From NCBI GenBank assembly GCA_002480495.1, contig DLCG01000009.1, positions 498,470 to 562,469 of the forward strand: 64,000 nucleotides of DNA, given 5' to 3'. The stretch is from Rhodobiaceae bacterium UBA7804. GTDB taxonomy: Bacteria; Pseudomonadota; Alphaproteobacteria; Parvibaculales; Parvibaculaceae. The notes beneath the pieces were generated by a model. The model made no database searches. It saw nothing but the letters and a program-made list of their open reading frames with translations, and was not told where the DNA came from. Made by a program: the position numbers and the translations under genes. This document shows, piece after piece, positions 53,524-60,821 of the stretch (its first letter is position 1; each line of letters starts with the position of its first letter).

Positions 53524-53587
53524 AAGTTACCTATTATTACTTTTAAGTACTCTATATTGACTCTAAAAAGCATTCTAAGTAACTTAT
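53524..53587 (+). promoter_or_regulatory. AT-rich island upstream of the YqeY-like operon
   Basis: About 64 bases with roughly one quarter G+C, in a region otherwise near 70%. It is bounded by inverted copies of AAGTTAC (53524-53530) and GTAACTT (53579-53585). Inside are TTGACT (53557-53562), a possible -35, and several TTTTAAGT/CTCTA repeats. It sits 24 bases before the start of the next gene and is the most likely promoter/operator region there. Confidence 0.5.
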
Positions 53588-53611
53588 CGCCTCCCACTGA
53601 GGACAACCCGC

Positions 53612-53965
53612 GTGACCGACACCTTCGACCAGACCCGTACGGCGATCGCCGCCGACCTGAAGCTCGCGCTCAAATCCCGGGACCGGGTGGGCGTCGCTGC
53701 CCTGCGTGGCGCCCTGAACGCCCTAGACAACGCCACCTCGGCCGGCACGGTCGCGGGCGGGGCCACCGAGGTGCCACGTCTCAGGCTCTCGAGCGCCGAC
53801 CTGAGCCGGACGCTGCAGCGGGAGATCGACGCCCGCTCCGCCGCCGCGGGCGAATACCGGCGGCTCGGGCGGAACGATCTGGCGGCGGATTTCTCGCGCG
53901 AGGCCGACGTCATCCGCGGCTGCCTGCGCCACCTCGGCGGCGAACCCGGGACGACGGCCCCGTGA
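53612..53965 (+). CDS. Short GatB/YqeY-like protein
   Basis: 117 residues; YqeY proteins are usually about 148. Helices TRTAIAADLKLALKSRDRVGVAALRGALNALDNA and SSADLSRTLQREIDARSAAAGEYRRLGR match the YqeY N-terminal bundle, while the C-terminal GatB-like tail is mostly missing. It has no known activity. GTG start with AGGA upstream. It overlaps the HTH gene (GTGA) and is downstream of the AT-rich island. Confidence 0.6.
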   Translation: MTDTFDQTRTAIAADLKLALKSRDRVGVAALRGALNALDNATSAGTVAGGATEVPRLRLSSADLSRTLQREIDARSAAAGEYRRLGRNDLAADFSREADVIRGCLRHLGGEPGTTAP

Positions 53966-54402
53966 CCGGCGCCCAGGCCGACCGGCTGTTCACGCCGGAG
54001 CAGGTGGCGGACCAGCTCGGACTGCACGTCCGGACCGTCCGCCGTTACATCCGCGAAGGCCGTCTGGAAGCCGTCCGTGTCGGCAAGCGCTACCGGGTCA
54101 CCCGGGAGGCGCTTGAGTCCTTCACCGGCGTCTCGATGACGCCGGGCCCGGCGATGACCGTGCCGGCAACGGACGTCTCGACCATCGTCGCCATCGACGA
54201 CCTGGAACGGGACGACGCCGAGCGCCTGACGACGTATCTGATGGCGTCGGCCAATGGACGGCCGGACCGGGAAGCGCCGGTGCGCGTGGAAACGATCTAC
54301 TACCCGGACCGGCGGCGCCTGAAGGTGGTGTGCAGCGGCGACCTTGCCTCCACCATGGCCGTGCTGGCGCTGATCAACAACCTGATCGAGATGCCTCGAT
54401 GA
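53962..54402 (+). CDS. HTH (excisionase/MerR-like) protein with C-terminal domain of unknown function
   Basis: 146 residues. Residues 8-56 form a HTH_17 domain (LFTPEQVADQLGLHVRTVRRYIREGRLEAVRVG). The rest (about 75-146) is a separate alpha/beta domain (TIVAIDDLERDDAERLTTYLM, VRVETIYYPDRRRLKVVCSGDLASTMAVLALINNLIEM). That C-terminal part could be a ligand-binding domain. It is coupled to the genes on both sides and may regulate them. The GTG start overlaps the YqeY-like stop. Confidence 0.75.
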   Translation: MTGAQADRLFTPEQVADQLGLHVRTVRRYIREGRLEAVRVGKRYRVTREALESFTGVSMTPGPAMTVPATDVSTIVAIDDLERDDAERLTTYLMASANGRPDREAPVRVETIYYPDRRRLKVVCSGDLASTMAVLALINNLIEMPR

Positions 54403-55331
54403 ACCCCACCGCAGACCACTACGCCCTGTTCCGCCCGCCCGCCGCCGCCGACGACGCGTTCCGGCGCTACGACGCCCTGCTGGACGACTGGCCCGTTCCG
54501 GCGCAGCGGCGGACCCTGGCGACCTGCCAGGGCGACACCTTCGTGCTGACCTGCGGCAATGCGGCCGGGCCGCCGGTGCTGCTGATCCATGGCGCCCTGG
54601 CCAACCTGGCCACCTGGATCGGCGACGTGGAAACGCTGGCGCCGCACTTCCACCTGCACGCCGTCGACGTGATCGGCGAGCCCGGATTCAGCGCGGCCGG
54701 CCGACCGGCGCTCGACTCCGACGCCTACGCGCGCTGGCTGGACGACGTGCTGGACTGCCTCGGGGTCGAATCGGCCCACGTGGTGGGCATCTCCCTGGGC
54801 GGCTGGCTGGGCCTCGATCTGGCGATCCGCCGGCCGCGGCGGGTGCGCACCCTGACCGCCATCGTGCCCGGCGGCGTCGGCCCCCAGCGGCCCATTCTGC
54901 TGTGGGCCCTGCCGCTGTCGCTGCTCGGCCGCTGGGGCCGGCAGAAGATGCGCGAACGCATCATGGGCAAGGCGCCGCCGGACAGCGAGCTCACCGACGC
55001 CCAGCGCCGCTTCAGTGAGCTCTACGCGCTGCTGGGCCGGCACTTCCGGCCACGTTACGACCGTCTGCCGGTGTTCACCGACGCGGAGCTGGCGGCGCTC
55101 GCCATGCCCGTGCTCGCCATCGTCGCGGGGCGGGACGTGATGCTGGCGTCAGGACCGATGAAACAGCGCCTGGAAGCCAACGTGCGGGACCTGGAGATGC
55201 TCTACCTGCCGGACGCGCCCCACTACCCGGGCAGCCAGGTGGCATCCATTCTGAAGTTCCTGCGGCGCAACAGCGCCCCCGAGAGCGAGACGAACGAGGG
55301 CCATCGGGCGAGGCCCGACCCCGCAATCTGA
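54399..55331 (+). CDS. Alpha/beta hydrolase
   Basis: 310 residues. The catalytic triad is predicted as Ser132 in GISLGGW, an Asp in VAGRDVM and a His in DAPHYPG. The oxyanion/HG motif is LLIHGALANLATW near residue 62. The overall plan is that of carboxylesterases and haloalkane or meta-cleavage hydrolases; the substrate is unknown. The ATG overlaps the HTH stop codon (ATGA), placing it in the same operon. Confidence 0.85.
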   Translation: MNPTADHYALFRPPAAADDAFRRYDALLDDWPVPAQRRTLATCQGDTFVLTCGNAAGPPVLLIHGALANLATWIGDVETLAPHFHLHAVDVIGEPGFSAAGRPALDSDAYARWLDDVLDCLGVESAHVVGISLGGWLGLDLAIRRPRRVRTLTAIVPGGVGPQRPILLWALPLSLLGRWGRQKMRERIMGKAPPDSELTDAQRRFSELYALLGRHFRPRYDRLPVFTDAELAALAMPVLAIVAGRDVMLASGPMKQRLEANVRDLEMLYLPDAPHYPGSQVASILKFLRRNSAPESETNEGHRARPDPAI

Positions 55332-55335
55332 AGTA

Positions 55336-55761
55336 TCAGGCCGATGCCTTCGGTTCCGGCGTGCCGACGATCTGCAGCACGAAACCAAGCGCCTGAAGGG
55401 CTTCGATGAAGGCCTCGCGCTGGACCGGCTTGGTCAGATAGAGGCTGCACCCGAGGTCGTAGCATCGCTGGATCTCGGCGGGCTCCTCGGTCGTGGTCAG
55501 CACCAGCACCGGCAGGTTGCTGGTGCGTGCCGTGGCGCGCAGCCGCTGAAGCACGCCGTAGCCACTGGTGCCCGGCATATTCAGGTCCAGCAGCACCAGG
55601 AGCGGCAGGTCACCCTCCTGCTCGAAGAGGTGGTCGAGGAACTCGTCGCCGCTGGCGAACCTGCGGACCCGGTTGGCGACACAGCCGGCGCGCAGGTTCT
55701 TTTCGATCAGATAGGCATGACCGTCATCGTCCTCTACCACATGGATTTCCTGCAGGTTCAC
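55336..55761 (-). CDS. Single-domain response regulator (Rcp1 type)
   Basis: 141 residues, one REC domain. The acidic pair is EDDD (10-13), the phosphorylation Asp is D59 (LLDLNMPG), the Thr switch is in VLTTTEE and the conserved Lys is K111 (LTKPV). Such stand-alone receivers act with the kinase encoded just upstream. The GTG at 55761 overlaps the kinase stop (GTGA) and has GGAGG four bases upstream, so the longer reading to 55842 is rejected. Confidence 0.87.
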   Translation of the reverse strand: MNLQEIHVVEDDDGHAYLIEKNLRAGCVANRVRRFASGDEFLDHLFEQEGDLPLLVLLDLNMPGTSGYGVLQRLRATARTSNLPVLVLTTTEEPAEIQRCYDLGCSLYLTKPVQREAFIEALQALGFVLQIVGTPEPKASA

Positions 55762-58160
55762 GCAGCCTCCGAGCGCTCGGCCACTGCCGTTTCCGGCAGG
55801 ACAACGTGGAATCGCGAGCCTCTGCCCAGGACGCTTTCGCACCAGATCCGACCGTTCAGGCGCTTCACCAGCATGCTGCAGTAGGACAGCCCGATGCCAT
55901 CTCCCTTGGTATCCTGACGTCCGACCCGGCGGAACAGGTTGAAGACATCCGTCAAGTCGTCGGGCGCGATGCCCCGGCCGTGGTCCTCCACGCAGAGATG
56001 CATCCGGCCGTCCTCCCGCGTCCCAGTGATTATGACCGACAGCGGCCGGTCGTCGCTTCGGTACTTGAGCGCATTCGACACCAGATTGGCCGCAATGATG
56101 GTCACCGCCTGCCGGTCGACGTTGAACGGCGTCGGATCGACTTCCACCGTCACCGACGCGCGGTCCTCCGGCGCCGCCGCGTCGGCGACGGCGCCTTCGA
56201 ACACCGACGCCAGATCGACCGGCTCCGGCCGGAACTCGTAGCGCCCGAGCTTGGACAGCTGGAGTATCAGATTGAGCTTGATATCCATGCGCGCCGCTGA
56301 CTCCTCGACGAACCCGAGCACCAGCGGCACCGTCTCACCCATGATCTGCTGCGCCCGGTCGCGCGCCTCGGGCGTGTCGTTGCCCGTCAGCGACTGCAAC
56401 TCGTCCATGAGTTCCCTCAGTTCACCGGAGAACGACAGCAGGTTGATCAGCGGCGCCTTGAGATCGTGCGAGATGATGTACGCGAGCGAGCGCACGTCCC
56501 CATTCGCCTGGTCGAGCCGTTCATTGGCCTCCGAGAGCGCCACGTTGGTGTGTTCGAGCTGGTCGATGGTATCCTCCAGGAGGGCCAGCGCGGTTACCCG
56601 CTCCGAGACGTCCCGCACGATTCCGGAGAAGATGATTCGGTCCGGAAGCTCGATTCGGCTCACGGACAGCTCGATGGGAAACTCGGTGCCGTCCCGCCGG
56701 CGCGCCTGCAGCTGCCGGCGCATGCCGATCATCCGCTCCCTTCCGGTCCTCATGTGATCCGCGACGTATCCATCATGGTGGGCCGCAACGGTCTCAGGCA
56801 TCAGCATGCTGACGTTGCGCCCCAGCACGTCGCCGGCGGCGACCCCGAACAGCCGTTCACAAGCCGGGTTGAACGACAGAACGCTACCTTCCGTGTCGAT
56901 CGTGATGAGACCGTCCACAGCACCGTTGACGACCGATTCCAGCTGGACCCGCACCGCGCGCTCAGCGGATTCGATTTCGCGAAGCCGCCTGGTCAGCGCC
57001 TCGAAGCGGCGCGCCACGCCGCCGATCTCCGTGCGGTCTCGGGTGGGCAGATTGAGCGATTCCGAGCTGCCATATTTCTCCATCGATTCCGCCAGCGCGT
57101 TCAGCGGCACCACCAGTCGCCGCCCGAACAGCGCGCCGACAAGACCGCCGAACAAGACCACGGCGAGGGCGATGGCGATCATGCGCTGCTGCAGCACCAG
57201 CACGTCCGCGAACAGCGTGGCCTCGTCCGCCACCGAGACCAGATGGAAGCCGGCGGCATTGTAGACACCGTCCAGCTGCAACTCCGACGCGTGCGTCAGG
57301 TAGGTTCTGCCCTGGTACTCGCCGGAGAACTGATTCGCCGGTACACCTCCCGAGGTGATCCTGGATACCCAGCCACGCAACTCGTCCGAGCCCTCGGAAG
57401 CCCAGTGGAATTCGATGCTGCCGTCGGTGTCGGTGCGGATGCGGTTCGACGCCGGGTCGATGAAATGGGTGACGTATTTCCGGCGTTCGAACTGCGAGAT
57501 CCCTGCCACCAGTTTCACGAAGTCGGCGTTGATTACCAGGACACCGAAGACCTCGCCGTCGGCACCCCGAATAGGGGTCACTGCACGGATCGTAGGCGGG
57601 TCGTCCGCCACGACCTCGCCGAACTCGATGTTCGGCGTCACCTGGCTGAACGCCATCGCGCCGGCCGGCAAACCTACGCCGACCCGGAAATAGTCACGTT
57701 GAGATTTGGACTGCAGCCGGTCCTCTTGAGTGACGTGGACCGAGCCTGCCGAGGTTCGTTCGACTCGAACCAGCTCGCGCCCGCGCTCGGCTACTCCCAC
57801 ATAGCGAATCTGCGTGTAGCTGGGCCGCGCATCGAGCATCGCCCGGAAAATGACGCCGAGCCGCTGCCTCCATGCCTCAGTGGTCGAGCCGTCCTCCGGA
57901 TCGACACCACCGCTGCTTACGCTACGCGCCAGGCCGAGGATCGGCGGATACTCCCGGATAACCTGCAGATCGTTCAGCACACTCCGCAGCCGAGTCTCAA
58001 CCTGAAGGCGGAGCATATCGTTCTCCGAGACCAGCCGATCGATCTCCCGCTCCTCCGCGATGCGCCGCACGTACTCGTACCCGGTGCTAACGAACACCAG
58101 CGCCATGACGGTGCCCAGCGCCACAGCGAGCAGAGTGATTCTGCCCCTCAGCGATCTCAC
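55758..58160 (-). CDS. Membrane sensor histidine kinase (sensor-HAMP-PAS-HisKA)
   Basis: 800 residues: TM1 about 9-29, a periplasmic dCACHE-like sensor of about 280 residues, TM2 about 325-345, HAMP, PAS (DGLITIDTEGSVLSFNPACERLFG), then HisKA with the phosphorylation His near residue 565 (ISHDLKAPL). The ATP-binding domain has the N box (NLVSNALKY), GRGIAPDD and GIGLSYC. The PAS domain carries the PAC motif RRDGTEFPIELSVSRIEL. It probably phosphorylates the receiver encoded directly downstream, overlapping by 4 bases. Confidence 0.9.
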   Translation of the reverse strand: MRSLRGRITLLAVALGTVMALVFVSTGYEYVRRIAEEREIDRLVSENDMLRLQVETRLRSVLNDLQVIREYPPILGLARSVSSGGVDPEDGSTTEAWRQRLGVIFRAMLDARPSYTQIRYVGVAERGRELVRVERTSAGSVHVTQEDRLQSKSQRDYFRVGVGLPAGAMAFSQVTPNIEFGEVVADDPPTIRAVTPIRGADGEVFGVLVINADFVKLVAGISQFERRKYVTHFIDPASNRIRTDTDGSIEFHWASEGSDELRGWVSRITSGGVPANQFSGEYQGRTYLTHASELQLDGVYNAAGFHLVSVADEATLFADVLVLQQRMIAIALAVVLFGGLVGALFGRRLVVPLNALAESMEKYGSSESLNLPTRDRTEIGGVARRFEALTRRLREIESAERAVRVQLESVVNGAVDGLITIDTEGSVLSFNPACERLFGVAAGDVLGRNVSMLMPETVAAHHDGYVADHMRTGRERMIGMRRQLQARRRDGTEFPIELSVSRIELPDRIIFSGIVRDVSERVTALALLEDTIDQLEHTNVALSEANERLDQANGDVRSLAYIISHDLKAPLINLLSFSGELRELMDELQSLTGNDTPEARDRAQQIMGETVPLVLGFVEESAARMDIKLNLILQLSKLGRYEFRPEPVDLASVFEGAVADAAAPEDRASVTVEVDPTPFNVDRQAVTIIAANLVSNALKYRSDDRPLSVIITGTREDGRMHLCVEDHGRGIAPDDLTDVFNLFRRVGRQDTKGDGIGLSYCSMLVKRLNGRIWCESVLGRGSRFHVVLPETAVAERSEAA

Positions 58161-58172
58161 TGCGCCTCTCGC

Positions 58173-58562
58173 TCAGCCGATCGGACCGGAGGTCGCCTGG
58201 CAGGCTGTCTCCACGGCGTCGGCGAGTTGACCAACTTCGAAGGGTTTCTCCAGGAAATGGGCCGCTCCGAGGGACTCGGCCCGCTCCCGCAGCCCGGGCT
58301 GCTTGCTCGCAGTTATGAACACGATCGGAGTATTCGCGGTATCGACGATGTTCTGCATACGCTCGGCAACCGTGAATCCGTCCCCGGCGGGCAGGTTGAT
58401 GTCCATGATCACGACGTCCGGCCGTTCCTTGCGCGCCTGCGCCGTCGCGGTCACGGCGTCCGTTGCCGTCACAGTGACGTAGCCCATCGCCCGGAGCGAC
58501 ATGCCGATCGCCATCGATATCTTCTGGTCGTCTTCGACGATCAGGATCTTCTTCATTGCCAT
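58173..58562 (-). CDS. Single-domain response regulator
   Basis: 129 residues, one REC domain (KKILIVEDDQK). The phosphorylation Asp is D54 in IMDINLPAGDG, the Thr is in FITASKQ and the Lys is K106 in FLEKPFE. No output domain. It lies between two kinase genes (12 and 4 bases from them), so either could be its donor. Confidence 0.88.
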   Translation of the reverse strand: MAMKKILIVEDDQKISMAIGMSLRAMGYVTVTATDAVTATAQARKERPDVVIMDINLPAGDGFTVAERMQNIVDTANTPIVFITASKQPGLRERAESLGAAHFLEKPFEVGQLADAVETACQATSGPIG

Positions 58563-58566
58563 GGCT

Positions 58567-59808
58567 TCATGCTCCTTGTTCGTCCACGGACTCCAGTTTC
58601 AGCGCGACCGAGAAGGTCGTACCCTCGCCAACGGCGCTCGTCACGCTGATCCGGCCACGGTGCAGGTCGATGATCTCCTTCGCGATCGTCAACCCCAGGC
58701 CGAGCCCGGCTCCCATGGCCGCATCGCCCTTGTCTCCGACCTGATACAGCCTGTCGAAGATCCGTGGCAAGTCATCGGCGTCGATGCCGATGCCGGTGTC
58801 CCTGATGTCGATCTCCACGACGTCGCCGGCGGCATTGGGTATCTGACTGCACACGGCCGGAACGCGTTTTGCCTCCAGCTCGACACAGCCCCCAGCCGGG
58901 GTGAACTTGACGGCATTGCCGAGCAGATTGCCCAATACCTGAACGATCCTGGGACCGTCCATGGCAAAGGGAGGGATGTTCCCGTCGACCGTCACACGGA
59001 GATCGATGTCCTTCGCGTCCGCACCGGGCCGTACTCCGGCCACGGCACGCTCCACGACGTTCGCCAGGTCCGCATCCTCCAGCTCCAGGTTCATTTTGCC
59101 GGCCTCGAGGCGGGTCGAATCGATCAACGCGTCCAGGTGCCGAGCCAGTTCCCGACAGCTCGCCGTCGCCTGCTGGACCATCTGCTTCTGGTCAGCGTTG
59201 ATCGGTCCAGCAACCTCCTTCTCGAGCATCGACAGAAACAGCATCGCGGCGGTCAACGGGGTCTTGGTCTCGTGGGACACGGTCTGATAGAACCGGGCGA
59301 TCTCGTCATTGCGTTTCTGCAGCTGCTGGTTGGCCTTTTCCAGCGCCTCCGCGCGATCGTGAACCGCGTTGTGCAGGGAGGCCCGCTCCAGAGCGTTGCC
59401 GATGGCGCGGCACAGGGACTGGTCGGTGATGGCGCTCTTGCTGATGTAGTCGGACGCTCCGGCGCGCAGCACCTCCGCGGCAACCTCTTCGCTGCCGGAC
59501 GCCGTCATCGCGACCATCGCTGTGTGACGGTGTTCGTGCAGCAGCCGGACCTGCTGCATCAGGTCGGCGCCGGACATTCCCGGCAGGCCGTAGTCGACCA
59601 GCAGGCCGTCGACCCGACGCCGCACCAGGATGTCCAGCGCCTGCTCGGCGGAGTCGGCCTCCACGGGCTGATAGGCGTACCGGCTGCTGGAGAACAGCGC
59701 ACGCGCACAGATGTAGCGGAATGCCGGATCGTCGTCGACGACCAGGATCACCAGCGGATCCAGCGGGTTGGCCGCGGGGGTCGCCGCATCTTGCAGTGCC
59801 TCAGCCAC
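58567..59808 (-). CDS. Receiver-histidine kinase fusion (REC-HisKA-HATPase)
   Basis: 413 residues, cytosolic. REC domain (about 18-135) with VVDDD and D72 in LLVDYGLPG and Lys in YISKSA; a helical linker (about 140-170); HisKA with H179 (VSHETKTPL); and HATPase_c with NLLGNAVKF, DTGIGID and GLGLGLTIAK. A receiver fused in front of a kinase usually lets an upstream kinase switch the second one. It could thus link the membrane sensor (55758) to a downstream target not in this window. Confidence 0.88.
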   Translation of the reverse strand: MAEALQDAATPAANPLDPLVILVVDDDPAFRYICARALFSSSRYAYQPVEADSAEQALDILVRRRVDGLLVDYGLPGMSGADLMQQVRLLHEHRHTAMVAMTASGSEEVAAEVLRAGASDYISKSAITDQSLCRAIGNALERASLHNAVHDRAEALEKANQQLQKRNDEIARFYQTVSHETKTPLTAAMLFLSMLEKEVAGPINADQKQMVQQATASCRELARHLDALIDSTRLEAGKMNLELEDADLANVVERAVAGVRPGADAKDIDLRVTVDGNIPPFAMDGPRIVQVLGNLLGNAVKFTPAGGCVELEAKRVPAVCSQIPNAAGDVVEIDIRDTGIGIDADDLPRIFDRLYQVGDKGDAAMGAGLGLGLTIAKEIIDLHRGRISVTSAVGEGTTFSVALKLESVDEQGA

Positions 59809-59962
59809 GAGGATGTCGCCTGATGTTGACTGTTACCTCGAAAGCATAGACCGTCAGCGACACAATGCCGGAGCAAAGCGAGACGGAGGTCTCAATCGGC
59901 GAATGGACGGCACCGCGGATCGGGCGACCCCTTCAGCAGCGGTCGCCGCGGTGTCGCTCGGG

Positions 59963-60361
59963 CTAGGCGCCCTCGGGCCAGTCGCCCCGGTTGTCCGCGA
60001 CGGCCCGCCGCCCCTCGGCGATCCAGTCCATCGCTTCCTTGGACCCGTAGAAGATCTTCAGCGTCGAGTCCCGCTGGCGCCCGGACGTTGCACGAAAGAT
60101 CCGGCTCAAGGCGTACCCGAGGTCGCCGCTCACGATAATGGCGGTGCGCGCAAACCGTTTGCGCTCCGGCGAAAGGCTTTGAGCAAACTCGCGAATATCG
60201 CTTCCTTCGAGATCGAAGGCGGAAATGCGGCGACCGTCGAAGACCAGATCGAAGGAGGGATCATAGCTCTCACTGCTTTCAATGGCCTCACGCTGCTTGT
60301 AGAGATCGTCCACGGAGAAGCGTCCCCGTATCACGGTCAACGCGAGGCGGAATTTCGGCAT
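59963..60361 (-). CDS. SpoIIAA-like hypothetical protein
   Basis: 132 residues. Strand/helix pattern with FRLALTVIRGRFSVDDLYKQ, DLVFDGRRISAFDLEG and the C-terminal DLGYALSRIFRATSG, then KIFYGSKEAMDWI, which resembles SpoIIAA-like proteins. The start is uncertain: ATG at 60361 or 60382, both with weak Shine-Dalgarno sites. It ends with TAG. It is the same strand as the kinase cluster but 154 bases upstream of it. Confidence 0.6.
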   Translation of the reverse strand: MPKFRLALTVIRGRFSVDDLYKQREAIESSESYDPSFDLVFDGRRISAFDLEGSDIREFAQSLSPERKRFARTAIIVSGDLGYALSRIFRATSGRQRDSTLKIFYGSKEAMDWIAEGRRAVADNRGDWPEGA

Positions 60362-60780
60362 GATCCTGAAACGGATGGCCATGAATTTGATTGGATCTCG
60401 AATCCGGTTCCCTACGAACGGCCCCTGAGGCGGACCGACGTACATTGCCAGCGCCCAGAATCCCGCCCGGCAGGCCAGTCCTGGCACGCTATCCCTATCA
60501 CTGCGTCATTCGAAACCACCCCGGCAGGCTCTGTTCTGCGCCCGATGATCCCGATTCCTACCAATCAAGCATAGCCAATTCTCCCGGCCGCGACGGCGGC
60601 CCTCTCCGGAGCGGCATTCCCGGTCGAGCGCCAGAAGCGCCATCAGCCTGTGACCTGGTCGGTAGTTCAATCGGTCCGGTTTGGGAGAATATTCCCAACA
60701 GGGTCAAGGGATGCAGTCGCGCCGTTCGATCTCTCTCCACATCGATCTCCCTTGTCGACGGGCGTGATCCCCTGGCCTTC
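60362..60780. other. Noncoding stretch, no gene seen
   Basis: No ORF here has both a Shine-Dalgarno site and a family-like sequence. The region contains the likely promoter of the SpoIIAA-like gene and, at its right edge, the hairpin after the TonB receptor. I see no repeat, tRNA or other RNA gene in it. Confidence 0.5.
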
Positions 60781-60813
60781 CGGGTCGGCGCATCAGGACG
60801 ATGCGCCGACCCG
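60781..60813 (-). terminator. 14-bp hairpin after the second TonB receptor
   Basis: CGGGTCGGCGCATC (60781-60794) pairs perfectly with GATGCGCCGACCCG (60800-60813) around AGGAC, beginning 8 bases after the receptor stop at 60822. No T run follows on the minus strand, so it may act with Rho or protect the mRNA end. Confidence 0.55.
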
Positions 60814-60821
60814 GCCCCCAC

